Shown here: positions 1 to 7,971 of the stretch, piece after piece
How the letters are laid out: every line of letters starts with the position of its first letter
Position numbering within the stretch: the stretch's first letter is position 1
Translations under genes and position numbers: made by a program
Source: a virus
Strand: one strand, 5' to 3'
Virus record (IMG/VR): IMGVR_UViG_3300048833_000586
Location: 1-21,417 of that record
DNA: 21,417 bases
The notes under the pieces: generated by a model
What the model saw: only the letters and a program-made list of their open reading frames with translations
Told to the model about the DNA's origin: nothing
The model's database searches: none

Positions 1-1240
1 CGACGAGGGACTGGACCAGCGCGAACTCCTTCGCCTGCCCGCACTCCACCACGAAGGCCAACCCCCGCTGCGCGGCGAGCAACAGTCCTCGCGCGGTCGG
101 CGTGATGTCGTCCAGCCCGTTGAAGGACAGGCCGGCGAGGGTGGTGGCGCTGGTCGTCGAGGTGGCGACCACCGCCAGCCCCTCGACGCCGATCTCGGTC
201 GCGCTGTGGCGGAAGGCCGCGGCCCGGACATTGGGCACCGCCCCGAGCAGCCGCAGATGCCGCGAGGCGGGCGCCCGATGGCGGTTGAGCACGGTGTTGC
301 CGCAGCGGGTGGCGGTCGCGGTGTAGTCGATGCTGACCTGGTAGGTGTTGGACCAGGCGACCTCGTACTCGCAATCCTGCGCCGCGGCGGTGTGCCGAGC
401 GACGATCGGCGAGCAGGCCTCCATGCGCAGCGCCCGGCCGATGATGGCCGAGCCGCTGGTCTCGTTGAGGAAGGGGATGGCGACGTTGGGATCGAGCTGC
501 CGCAGCTCGAAATTCGGCGCATCGAATACGTGCCGGTTGTGGTTGGAGTAGGCCCCGTCCGCCTTGGACAGCCGGATCCCGAAGCGGTCGATCGAGGGAT
601 TGATCCCGGTCGCGATCGCGAAGTGGCCGCCATAGTAGCGGATGGAGGTGTTCCAGGCGGTCGCGGTGGCGCAGCGGATGTCGAGGCCGATCCTATTGTT
701 GAGGATGCGCCCGAGATGGAAGGTACTGTCCTCGACGCCGCGGCCGTCGCCGAGCGTCCGCATGCCGATGGTGAAGCCCGAGACCAGGCGCAGCTCGACC
801 ACGGAGGCGTCGATGTTGCGCACCAGGATGCCGATATCGGCCTCGTCGAGCCAGTCGGACTGGGTCTGCCGGGTGACCTGCAGCCCGGCATAGTGCTTCT
901 CGCCGTTGCGGACGGCGCCGCCATCGCCGAGCGTCAGGACGGTGGCCGGGGCGGTGCCGGTGTAGCGAAGCACCCCGTGCATGATGAGGCCGCGGGCGCC
1001 GCCGCCGAGGACCACGCCGGCGGCGACGTTCCAGGTGCCGGGCGGGATGACGGCGAACTTCCCATCCGCCGCGGCACGATCGAAGGCGCCCTGGATCGCG
1101 GCACGATCATCGGCGACGCCATCGCCGAGACCGCCGAAGTCGGCGGGCAGCACCGTCTCGCGGTCGCGCAGGTACTTGGCGAGATCGGTCTTGCTGACCG
1201 CGGTGTCGAGCACCAGCAGGTCATCGATGCGGGCGGGCAT
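1..1240 (-). CDS. Tail spike / receptor-binding protein with right-handed beta-helix (partial, C-terminus outside window)
   Basis: Translating the minus strand from the ATG at 1238-1240 gives an open frame that runs off the left edge (413 residues seen). Near residues 35-50 is the N-terminal signature of pectate-lyase-like phage spikes, FGGLGDGVADDRAAIQGAF (the common D-G-x-x-D-D-x-x-A-I pattern), followed by IPPGTW. The rest is rich in short beta-strand/turn repeats with Asn, Gly and aliphatic residues (for example GLIMHGVLRY and IGILVRNIDASVVELRLVSG), typical of a parallel beta-helix. By family knowledge such proteins sit at the tail tip and bind or cleave surface polysaccharide. The start has GGAG about 8 bases upstream, and the gene lies 15 bases after the J-like gene, the usual place for host-range genes. 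Catalytic residues cannot be assigned, and the C-terminal receptor or chaperone part is not visible. Confidence 0.8.
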   Translation of the reverse strand, partial: MPARIDDLLVLDTAVSKTDLAKYLRDRETVLPADFGGLGDGVADDRAAIQGAFDRAAADGKFAVIPPGTWNVAAGVVLGGGARGLIMHGVLRYTGTAPATVLTLGDGGAVRNGEKHYAGLQVTRQTQSDWLDEADIGILVRNIDASVVELRLVSGFTIGMRTLGDGRGVEDSTFHLGRILNNRIGLDIRCATATAWNTSIRYYGGHFAIATGINPSIDRFGIRLSKADGAYSNHNRHVFDAPNFELRQLDPNVAIPFLNETSGSAIIGRALRMEACSPIVARHTAAAQDCEYEVAWSNTYQVSIDYTATATRCGNTVLNRHRAPASRHLRLLGAVPNVRAAAFRHSATEIGVEGLAVVATSTTSATTLAGLSFNGLDDITPTARGLLLAAQRGLAFVVECGQAKEFALVQSLV

Positions 1241-1255
1241 GGAGGAAGCTCCAGG

Positions 1256-3262
1256 TCAGAGCGCGATGGCAGAGACCGGCCCGGCCAGGGCCGAGACGTT
1301 GCCCTCGGCGGAGACGGCGCGCAGCCAGTACCAGCGGGTGTCGCCGGCAGTGAGGCCGGTGCGGTCCCAGAAGAGGCTGGTCGGTTCGGCCGCGAGCTTC
1401 ACGGCGGCGGCCAGGCTGTTGGTGCTCGCCTCGAACACCTGCAGACGGACCGCGTCGGACGGGAACCCACCCGAGAGACGGATGCCGCCCACGATGCCGG
1501 TGGCCGTGGGCGCCGCCACCGCCGCGGGGACGAGGGCCTGCCGCCAGCCCGACACTGCCCCGCTGCGCGCCACCGCGCGCACCCGGAAGCCGGTCGGCTC
1601 GGCGGTGGGGATGGCGGCCGCCGTGGCACCCAAGGAGCCGCCGTAGCCCTGCCAGGCCGCCACCGAGGCCGGCAGGAACTCGACCTGGTAGCCGGCAAGA
1701 TGGGAAGAGCCGACCGCGGCCCAGGACACGGCCAGGACGGCAAAGGCCGTCGCCTGTGGCGTCTCCACCGCGATGCTGGCGGGTGCTGCGATGACGCCCG
1801 GGTTCGGCAGCACCACGGCGGGGTTCGCGCCGGTGGCGCGCTCATCGACCGCCGGGTTCCAGTCCCACACCGCGGCGTCCTCCTCCTCCAGGGTGAGATC
1901 CACACCGCCCTCGGCCGCCAGTGACCAGGCGGTGACCCGCGCCGGGAACGGCGTCAGCCGGTCGAGCGCCACCATCGCTGCCTCCCAGGGCCGCAGCCGC
2001 AGCGCCGAGAGGTTGGCGGGGAAGGCCACGGTGCGCTGGCGGCGGTTGCGCTCCAGCTCGACCTTCATCAGCCGCTGCACGGTGCTGACCGAGGTGGTGA
2101 GTGGGAACTCGAGGTCACGGTAGATCATCTCGCCGCCATCCTGGGCGACGTAGTTGCTGGCCAGCAGCGGCGGGGCGTCGGTCGGCTGCCAGTTGGCGGC
2201 GGGCTCGACATAGACGGCGCGCACCCCGTTGAAGAGATCCCGCCGTGGCCGCGCGCCCTGGATGGTGACGTCGCCGCGCAGGTCGTCCGAGGTGAGCGTC
2301 GCGGCGGGCAGCGCCGGCGCGCCGGCATGGATGAAGAACCGCCCGCCGGAGACCACCAGCGCGCCCGCCATGGCGGCGGCGAGCTTGCGGGTGATGGCGA
2401 TCTTGCCCTCGGCGAGGGACAGTACGCCGTTGGCCGTGTAGCGGCGCTCGTAGACCCCGGCCCGAGTGCCGACCAGTTCGTCGCAGATGTTGGCGGCGGC
2501 GATCAACGCGGGGATGTCGATGTCGGACCAGGAGGCGCGCCAGCCGAAGGGCGCGGTGAGGTACCAGGCGAGCAGCAGGGCGGGATTGTCGGACCAGCCC
2601 ACACTGCCGGTGCGTGGGTCGAGGATGGTGTCGGCGCCTTCGACGATGGCGGCGATGTTGGGCGGGCCGGCGGGGAACGCTTCGGCGGTGAGCTTGAGCC
2701 GCACCGCGACATAGGCGCGGCCACGGCCGCGATGCTCGCTGGTCCACTGCCCGGCGGTCTCGGCGATGAGGTTGGCGTTGGCTGCCTGGTCCGAATCGCC
2801 GAGATGGCGGTCGATGCGGACCAGCCCGGCGAGCGAGCCGTCGCTCTCGACCTTGTCGCCGAGGAAGACCTCGCCGATGGCGCGCACGCGGTGCGCGGCC
2901 AGCACGACGACCGAGTAGAAGTAACCGTCCGCGCGGCCCTCATCGTCGGTCGCCGAATGCAGGAAGACGATGGGGCCGGAGACCTTGCAGCGGCCGAGGA
3001 CGAACTGGTGCTCGGTGACCGGCTGGCGGAAGGCCTGGGTGCGGCCGGCGCCGGGCTGGCCGGCGTCGAAGCCGGCGATCGCCGCCGCTTGTGGGCTGAG
3101 GCTGGCTGGCTTTTTCTGCTTCTGGGGAAAGACCGACTGGCCGATGGCGGAGACGATGAAGGCGGCGCCGGCGCCGACCACGGCACCGATGATGCCGCCA
3201 CCGACGGCGGCGGAGGCGATGCCGGCGGCGGCCACAGCGATGAGCGGCACTGCAGCCGGCAT
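1256..3262 (-). CDS. Tail tip / central fibre protein, lambda gpJ-like
   Basis: This is a 668-residue protein. Residues 1-45 are two hydrophobic Gly/Ala-rich stretches, resembling the hydrophobic part of lambda gpI and the N-terminus of many J-type proteins. The middle has features of the phage tail-tip attachment family: repeated beta strands, WSDNPALLLAWYL near residue 230, and a strand-rich region with NGVRAVYVEP. The last about 210 residues look like two fibronectin type III repeats: one with an SWAAV strand and GFRVRAVARSG, the next ending in WYWLRAVSAEGNVS. Family knowledge places this protein at the tip of the tail hub, where it contacts the receptor and starts DNA ejection. The ATG at 3262 overlaps the stop of the preceding gene (TGATG). 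Length is short compared with lambda gpJ, so receptor contact may rest mostly with the following spike. Confidence 0.8.
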   Translation of the reverse strand: MPAAVPLIAVAAAGIASAAVGGGIIGAVVGAGAAFIVSAIGQSVFPQKQKKPASLSPQAAAIAGFDAGQPGAGRTQAFRQPVTEHQFVLGRCKVSGPIVFLHSATDDEGRADGYFYSVVVLAAHRVRAIGEVFLGDKVESDGSLAGLVRIDRHLGDSDQAANANLIAETAGQWTSEHRGRGRAYVAVRLKLTAEAFPAGPPNIAAIVEGADTILDPRTGSVGWSDNPALLLAWYLTAPFGWRASWSDIDIPALIAAANICDELVGTRAGVYERRYTANGVLSLAEGKIAITRKLAAAMAGALVVSGGRFFIHAGAPALPAATLTSDDLRGDVTIQGARPRRDLFNGVRAVYVEPAANWQPTDAPPLLASNYVAQDGGEMIYRDLEFPLTTSVSTVQRLMKVELERNRRQRTVAFPANLSALRLRPWEAAMVALDRLTPFPARVTAWSLAAEGGVDLTLEEEDAAVWDWNPAVDERATGANPAVVLPNPGVIAAPASIAVETPQATAFAVLAVSWAAVGSSHLAGYQVEFLPASVAAWQGYGGSLGATAAAIPTAEPTGFRVRAVARSGAVSGWRQALVPAAVAAPTATGIVGGIRLSGGFPSDAVRLQVFEASTNSLAAAVKLAAEPTSLFWDRTGLTAGDTRWYWLRAVSAEGNVSALAGPVSAIAL

Positions 3263-3615
3263 CAGCCAATCCTCCAGGCAGTGGTGCAAGTGGTGAGCGG
3301 GGCACGGAGCAGGCCCTTGGACCCGACGAAGGCGGCACGGCCGCCGTCGACCACCACGCCGAGCCGCGGCGGATCCCCCGCCAGGACAACATCCCCCGCC
3401 CGCGCGAAATTCGGCGGGATGCGCGGGAAGCCCGCGCTGTCGGCCGTCGCCTCCAGCGAGGGCAGGCTGCGCCAGCCTGGTCGACGACCGGTGCTGGCCT
3501 GCACTGCGGCCAGAGCGAACCGCCCGCAGTTCCAGCGATGCGCATCGAAGGGGCGCGTCTCGACGGCGGCCAGCAGGGCTGCCAGCCGCGCAGGCCAGTC
3601 CGGCAATCGGGCCAT
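3262..3615 (-). CDS. NlpC/P60-like tail protein, lambda gpK position (DUF6950-like)
   Basis: This 117-residue protein contains WNCGRFALAAV (Cys30), the usual catalytic Cys context of NlpC/P60-type papain-fold peptidases. It is followed by GDVVLAG and a Val-rich strand (LGVVVDGGRAAFVG), where the catalytic His is normally found. No clear His sits in that strand, so activity is uncertain. It lacks the JAB/Mov34 domain of full-length lambda gpK and resembles the short DUF6950-type phage proteins in layout. In the family such proteins help assemble the tail tip and may open peptidoglycan during DNA entry. Its ATG (3613-3615) overlaps the previous stop by one base (TGATG), and its own stop overlaps the J-like start in the same way, which suggests strict translational coupling. 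Confidence 0.65.
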   Translation of the reverse strand: MARLPDWPARLAALLAAVETRPFDAHRWNCGRFALAAVQASTGRRPGWRSLPSLEATADSAGFPRIPPNFARAGDVVLAGDPPRLGVVVDGGRAAFVGSKGLLRAPLTTCTTAWRIG

Positions 3616-4193
3616 CAGCTGGCCGGCAGCCGAATCTCCGCCTCCTGCAGGGCGGGGACGAACTCGAAGAAGCGATCGCCCGGATACTCGGCCTGCTGGT
3701 CGGCATCGGTGTAGCGGCGCACCTCGGCGCGCTCGAGGTCGACAAGCCTGCTCTCGCAGGTGAGTGAGATGCGCGGTTCCGCCCCGTCCACCACCTGCAT
3801 GGTGTCCATTAGCCCGGCCCAGAGCGGAAACGGGTCGGCGACGAAGGCGCCCTCGGCATCGAGCAGCGCGCCCCATAGCCGCGCCGGGCGCAGCCGGAAG
3901 GACTGCTCGGCCAGCGCGATGTCCACCACCTCCTGCGGCACCGGCGACAGCGTGAGGGTGATGCGCACCGCGCGGAGCTCGGCGGTCTCCTCGATGTCGG
4001 AGACCGCACCGATGGTCCCCATGCCCTCGTAGACTGTCCCCGCCCAATTCAGCGGGCCGAGCCCGGTCCAGGCGCGGATGGGGCCCGAGGCGAAGTCGAG
4101 TTCGACCAGGACCACCGGTGTGGCGACCGGCGCGGTCGCTGCGGCGACGGCCTGGGGCGAGAGCCGCGGCGTAGCGGTGATGCCCTCCGTCAT
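3615..4193 (-). CDS. Minor tail / tail hub protein, lambda gpL position
   Basis: This 192-residue protein is rich in predicted beta strands: VVLVELDFASG near residue 27, NWAGTVYEGMG, LRAVRITLTLS and the closing FFEFVP. It resembles the beta-barrel hub proteins that follow the tape measure in siphophages of alphaproteobacteria. DUF2163-type proteins are a possible relation but not proven. Only one Cys is present (TCESRL), so the iron-sulphur site described for lambda gpL is not conserved. The ATG (4191-4193) overlaps the preceding stop in an ATGA junction. Position between the M-position gene and the NlpC-like gene is the main support for a tail-tip role. I do not recognise a specific activity. 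Confidence 0.6.
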   Translation of the reverse strand: MTEGITATPRLSPQAVAAATAPVATPVVLVELDFASGPIRAWTGLGPLNWAGTVYEGMGTIGAVSDIEETAELRAVRITLTLSPVPQEVVDIALAEQSFRLRPARLWGALLDAEGAFVADPFPLWAGLMDTMQVVDGAEPRISLTCESRLVDLERAEVRRYTDADQQAEYPGDRFFEFVPALQEAEIRLPAS

Positions 4194-4879
4194 GGCAACA
4201 CCTCCTCGAGGCGGATGGTGATGGCGGTGAAGCGCCCCGGCCGGGTGGGGTTGGCGCCCTCGTCGTCGGAGGCGAGGCGCATGGCCACCGTCGGCGTGGT
4301 CAGCACCAGCGGCTCGGCCAGCGAGGCGGCGGCGCGCAGCGGCGGGGCGATCGGGATGGTCGCCGTGCCGGTACCGGAGGCCACGACACGTTCCGTCGCC
4401 ATGTAGAGCCTCCCCGCGAGGCCGATATGGTCCCCCGCCCCGACCGCCACGGCGTTGGGCCACCAGCCCTGCGTTTGCAGGGAGAGAGCGCCGCGCGCCG
4501 CGCCGGCCGCCAGCGACGGCGTGCCGCTCCCCACAACCATCCCCGTCCCATCGGTGAAGATGGTGGCGTCCGAGAAGGAATAGGGCCCCGAGGGCACCTC
4601 GCCCTGGCTGCGGGGATCGCCGGTGCGGTACTCGCGCCGCCAGTCCCAGATGCGGACCGTGTTGGCCGAGCCAGCGAGCGCCGCGAGCAGCCCCTCCAGC
4701 ACGCCGGCCTGGATGCGGTTGAGGGGATCAAAGCTGGCCTCGGCGATCCACCGCGCCCCGTCGCGGCGCAGCACCTGGGTGGCGCGACTGACCGGCGAGA
4801 CGAAGCGCAGCGTGTTGTGCTGCAGGTAGAAGCTCAGCCGCGACGGCCGCAGCGCGGCGGGCCAGGCGTATTCGGTCAT
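4190..4879 (-). CDS. Minor tail protein, lambda gpM / distal tail position
   Basis: This 229-residue protein starts at ATG 4877-4879, with GGAGG about 8 bases upstream. The N-terminal half has a strand-rich fold with LSFYLQHNTLRFVSP and a conserved-looking VRIWDWRREYRTGD segment. The C-terminal part is Gly/Thr/Ala-rich with short strands. It directly follows the tape measure gene, where siphophages encode the protein that joins tail tube and tip complex (gpM, or Dit in other phages). The assignment rests on synteny and fold-like composition; I see no catalytic motif. The stop overlaps the next start (ATGA). Confidence 0.55.
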   Translation of the reverse strand: MTEYAWPAALRPSRLSFYLQHNTLRFVSPVSRATQVLRRDGARWIAEASFDPLNRIQAGVLEGLLAALAGSANTVRIWDWRREYRTGDPRSQGEVPSGPYSFSDATIFTDGTGMVVGSGTPSLAAGAARGALSLQTQGWWPNAVAVGAGDHIGLAGRLYMATERVVASGTGTATIPIAPPLRAAASLAEPLVLTTPTVAMRLASDDEGANPTRPGRFTAITIRLEEVLP

Positions 4880-4894
4880 GGCTCGCCCTCCCCG

Positions 4895-7063
4895 CTATCC
4901 GCGCACGGTGTCGTAGGCCGCCCCACCGCGGCGGATGGCGTCCAGGGTCATGGCCGAGGCTTGGCGGGCAATCTGGCCGGCGAGCAGCCGCAGCCGCGCC
5001 TCGACGCCGGCATCGGCCCCGCGCGCATCAATGGTGATGCTGGTGTGGATGGTCGGGCCGCCCGGCGCGGTGCCGTTCGGCAGCACTGTGCCGGCCTGGC
5101 GCGGCACGAACCATTCCGGCCCGCGCTCGCCGACGACATAGGGCTGGCCGGCGGCGACCGGCCCGCCCTCGGCGCGGAACAGCCCACCGATCGCTGTTCC
5201 GATGGAATCGAGCCAGCTACCGGCGCCCATGCTCGACAGGCCGGCCGAGACCGCATCGCCGAGCGGCTCGGTGATGACCTTTCGCGCGAGAATGCGCGTG
5301 ATGTCCTGCAGCAACCCCTCCAGCACGGAGGAGAACTTCTCGCCCTTGACGATCGCGTCCTCGAAGGCGCTGGAGAAGGTCAGGCCCAGCTCCCGCACCA
5401 CGTCGGAGGTGCGTTCCGCGCCGCGCTGCACACTCTCCTCCGCCCGTTCCAGCTCCTCCATCGCCGCGACCGCCTCGCGCTGGATGGTCTCATCGGGCAC
5501 CGCCCGGCCGGCCCGTTCCGCCCGCTCGACCAGGCTGGACAGGCTGGCGAGGCGGCGCTGGTAGCGCTCATAGGCGGTCTCGTTCTGCTGGATCAGCCGC
5601 TCGCGCTCGCGCAGCAGCCCGTTCAGTTCGCGCTCGGCCTCGCGGGCCTCCCGTGCGCCCTCATTGCTGGCGCGGCGGACGGCGGCGACGCGCGGCTCCA
5701 GCCGACGCAGCGCCTCGTCACGCTCCTGAAGTGCGAGGGTCTCGAGGCGGGTGCGCTCGGCGGCGGTGACGCCGCCGGCGGCCTCGGCCTCGCGCAGCCG
5801 GCGGACGCGCTCCTCATACTCCCGGTTGATCCGGAAGCGGTCGTCGAGGTCGCGGGTGAGCTCCTGGACGTCCTGCGTCGCACGACGACGCCGGGCCTCG
5901 GCCGCGGCGGTGGCGGCACTCTCCTGCTCGCTGCGCTGGCGCTCGCCGGCCGCCTGCTCGCCGCGGGTGATCTCGGCCTGGAGCTCCGTGTATTGCCGGC
6001 GCAGCTCCTCCAACCGGGCGGCGCGATCGACCCCGGCCTGCTGCTCGGCCGCACCGACCAGGCCGGGACGGATGCTGCCGCGGCGGACCGGGGCGGTGAG
6101 GCTGGCGCGACCGTCCTGCTGGCTTTCGAGCCGCGCGATCTGGGCCGCCAGCGCCTCGGCCTGGCGGCGCATGCCGGCGAAGCGTTCCTCCTCGCTGAGC
6201 AGGCCCGCGCCCTGGCGGACACCGTCCACGGCGCGGGCGGCGGCTGACAGCGCGCGGGCCAGCGCGTTGGACAGGCCGATGGCGCGATCGAGCTGGCCGA
6301 GGAAGTTCTCGGTCGCTGCCGTCAGCTGCCCGAAGGCGCGGCCGAGGGAGAGCGGGGCGCGATCGAGCTCGGCGCCGAGCCGCTCGGTGGCGCGCAGCAG
6401 GGCGGGAAAGACCCGCTCGGCGGTGAGCTTGCCCTCGGAGCCGAGCTTGCGCAGCTCGCCGATCGAGACGCCGAGTTCCTTGGCCAGCCCCTCGGCCAGC
6501 AACGGCATCGCCTCGAGGATGGAGCGCAGCTCATCGCCCTGCAGCACGCCCGACGCGAGCGCCTGGGCGAGCTGCAGCGTGGCCGAGGAGATCTCCTGGG
6601 TGGAGGCGCCGGAGACAATGGCGACGCGCTGCAGGCCGCCGACCAGGCGGACCACCTGGTCGGAGGTGGCGCCGATCTCGCGCGCGGCGATCGAGAAGCG
6701 CTGGAAGGCGTCGACGCTCTCGGAAACCGCAACGCCCGTGACCAGCGCATTGCGGTACAGCGCCTCATAGACCTGGCCCGCGCGCTCGATCGAGCCGGTC
6801 GCGTTCTGCAGGCGGGAGAGGCTCTGCGTCAGCGCGTCGCCGGCTTGCACCAGGGCGCGGGCGGCGACCGCAGCCCCGGCGATCTGGATACTGCGCGTGG
6901 CGACGTCGAGCAGGTCGAGCGAGCGGGAGGCGCGCTCGGCGCCGCCCTTGATCTGGTCGAGGGAGCGCTGGCCGGTCTCGCCGACCTCGCGCAGCCCGGC
7001 CTTGACCCGGGCGGCATCGTCCAGCGAGAGGCGGACCGAGACGCGGCGGGTGGCGTCGGCCAT
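4895..7063 (-). CDS. Tail tape measure protein
   Basis: This 722-residue protein is the longest in the tail module and follows the frameshifted chaperone, as in lambda. Residues about 75-260 carry the tape-measure N-terminal domain, recognisable from EISSATLQLAQALASGVLQGDELRSILEAMP (quoted in two parts: EISSATLQLAQALASG and GDELRSILEAMP) and ELRKLGSEGKLTAERVFPAL. Residues about 285-560 are charged and rich in Arg, Glu, Ala and Gln, as expected for coiled coils. The C-terminus, about residues 570-700, has the lambda gpH-like end with FSSAFEDAIVKGEKFSS and RAEGGPVAAGQPYVVGERG. The tape measure sets tail length and is ejected into the host envelope. At the usual 0.15 nm per residue it would give a tail of about 110 nm, which is an inference. 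The ATG at 7061-7063 lies one base after the preceding stop. Confidence 0.93.
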   Translation of the reverse strand: MADATRRVSVRLSLDDAARVKAGLREVGETGQRSLDQIKGGAERASRSLDLLDVATRSIQIAGAAVAARALVQAGDALTQSLSRLQNATGSIERAGQVYEALYRNALVTGVAVSESVDAFQRFSIAAREIGATSDQVVRLVGGLQRVAIVSGASTQEISSATLQLAQALASGVLQGDELRSILEAMPLLAEGLAKELGVSIGELRKLGSEGKLTAERVFPALLRATERLGAELDRAPLSLGRAFGQLTAATENFLGQLDRAIGLSNALARALSAAARAVDGVRQGAGLLSEEERFAGMRRQAEALAAQIARLESQQDGRASLTAPVRRGSIRPGLVGAAEQQAGVDRAARLEELRRQYTELQAEITRGEQAAGERQRSEQESAATAAAEARRRRATQDVQELTRDLDDRFRINREYEERVRRLREAEAAGGVTAAERTRLETLALQERDEALRRLEPRVAAVRRASNEGAREAREAERELNGLLRERERLIQQNETAYERYQRRLASLSSLVERAERAGRAVPDETIQREAVAAMEELERAEESVQRGAERTSDVVRELGLTFSSAFEDAIVKGEKFSSVLEGLLQDITRILARKVITEPLGDAVSAGLSSMGAGSWLDSIGTAIGGLFRAEGGPVAAGQPYVVGERGPEWFVPRQAGTVLPNGTAPGGPTIHTSITIDARGADAGVEARLRLLAGQIARQASAMTLDAIRRGGAAYDTVRG

Positions 7064-7064
7064 A

Positions 7065-7385
7065 TCAGGTCGTCTCCCCCTCGCGGCGGGCAGCGGTGCC
7101 CTCGGCCATGCCGATGCGGATCGCGAGCAGCAGTTCGGCGGCGAGCCAGCCGGTGGCGCCGAGTTCGCGCGCCGCAGCCAGCGCGCCGGCGGTGTCGAGG
7201 GTCAGGCCGGCCATCGTGACCTCGGCGCAGGCCGTGCCGGCGGCCCAGCAGGCATGGCCTTCAAGGCTGGCAGGAGCGTGCGAGGCGTAGGGGCAGGCGT
7301 CGGCGCAGTCGCGGCCGAGGGCGGCGCAGCCGCGGCAGTACTCGGGCCCGCGGCCGAAGTGCCAGGCGGCGCGAGCCCTCAGCCG
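7065..7385 (-). CDS. Frameshift-expressed C-terminal extension of tail assembly chaperone (gpT-like part of a gpGT-type fusion)
   Basis: This reading frame lies -1 relative to the chaperone and continues past the chaperone stop for 106 residues. It begins RLRARAAWHFG directly after the slippery site at 7385-7391. Translation of the chaperone with a -1 slip would give a protein of about 230 residues. The extension is Cys-rich (EYCRGC, GRDCADAC, HACW, TAC) and then forms two helices ending just before the tape measure start. In lambda the T domain binds the tail tube subunit and G binds the tape measure. The Cys cluster could bind metal, which is inference. An internal ATG at 7212-7214 could also be read as a short separate gene. 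Position between chaperone and tape measure supports the gpGT model. Confidence 0.75.
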   Translation of the reverse strand, partial: RLRARAAWHFGRGPEYCRGCAALGRDCADACPYASHAPASLEGHACWAAGTACAEVTMAGLTLDTAGALAAARELGATGWLAAELLLAIRIGMAEGTAARREGETT

Positions 7386-7756
7386 TTTCCCTCGGCTGTC
7401 ACCGCGGCGACTGAGGCCGTGGCGCGGTCCCAGAAGGCGGCGGCGATGTCGTCGAGGTCCATCAGCCGCTCGACCGCCTCGGGCGACAGCGGCAGCTTCT
7501 GGCCGGCAGCGTCGCCGACGCCGTCCCAGGCGGTGACGGCGTGCCGGGCCAGCGCCTTGACCAGGAACGCGAAGGACAGGCCGCGCGACATGTCGGGGTC
7601 GAGGTCCGGATCGGCGATGCGGATCGCGGCCAACCGACGCGCGGCAGCGGCCTGGGCGGCGGCCATCACCGCGGTGGTCACAGGGCGGATCTCCACGCGG
7701 ACGCCGCGCGGCAGGTCGAGCCAGTACGGCTCGGCGAGGAGGTCGAGGGTGAGCAT
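7379..7756 (-). CDS. Tail assembly chaperone, lambda gpG position
   Basis: This 125-residue, mainly helical acidic protein starts at ATG 7754-7756, with GGAG about 7 bases upstream. It has no catalytic motif. Its recognisable features are an N-terminal LTLDLLAEPYWLDLP strand pair, an Ala-rich helix and PEAVERLMDLDDIAAAFW. It lies directly before the tape measure gene, and two codons before its stop is a canonical slippery heptamer. Short form plus frameshifted long form is the conserved arrangement of tail assembly chaperones in long-tailed phages. The proteins coat the tape measure during tail tube polymerisation and are absent from the finished virion. Unlike in lambda, the gene is separated from the tail tube gene by about 2.4 kb of cargo. 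Confidence 0.8.
   Translation of the reverse strand: MLTLDLLAEPYWLDLPRGVRVEIRPVTTAVMAAAQAAAARRLAAIRIADPDLDPDMSRGLSFAFLVKALARHAVTAWDGVGDAAGQKLPLSPEAVERLMDLDDIAAAFWDRATASVAAVTAEGNG
7385..7391 (-). promoter_or_regulatory. Programmed -1 ribosomal frameshift site (slippery heptamer GGGAAAC)
   Basis: On the minus strand the chaperone frame reads GAG GGA AAC GGC TGA. The heptamer G-GGA-AAC fits the X-XXY-YYZ rule in the correct phase. Slipping back one base continues into the open frame that ends at 7065. Lambda uses GGGAAAG at the same place, so the site is nearly identical to the best-known case. The stop codon two codons downstream is also typical. A stimulatory RNA structure was not resolved by eye. 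Confidence 0.85.
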
Positions 7757-7971
7757 GCGTCACTCCGAGATTGAAGCGTTATCGACAACCCACTCAGCGG
7801 TGGGACGAGCATTTCGGGGGGGTGCAGCAACCGGGTCCAACGACCGAATGCGGAGCTTTCCGGCCGTACCAGTGCCGGCTCCGAACTGGGAGCCCGTGAC
7901 GCTCAACGCGATCGTCGATGCCCGAAGCTGAGCCCTTCGACCGGAGACTTGCCTCATCTATAGGTAAAGGC
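7757..7971. other. Intergenic cargo boundary next to the tail chaperone
   Basis: These 215 bases separate the divergent chaperone and PIN-like genes. On the minus strand a small open frame (7760-7957, 65 codons) ends three bases before the chaperone ATG, which is operon-like spacing. Its protein (ending in EWVVDNASISE) is not recognised and could be the severed end of an older phage gene or chance. On the plus strand TATAGG at 7959-7964 resembles a -10 box for the PIN-like gene, but the candidate -35 (TTCGAC, 7936-7941) is poor. No repeat or attachment-site signature was found. Confidence 0.35.

Noticed and set aside
1256-3745. J-like gene starting at 3745 (829 residues)
   Set aside because: The extra N-terminal part is low-complexity and overlaps the NlpC-like gene entirely. 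The ATG at 3262 gives a TGATG coupling and a normal N-terminus.
206-6247. Very long plus-strand open frames opposite the tail genes (for example 206-1924, 2327-3763, 4427-6247)
   Set aside because: They are GC-driven antisense frames with low-complexity Arg/Gly/Ala/Asp-rich translations and no recognisable domains. The minus-strand frames carry clear tail protein features and coupled starts.
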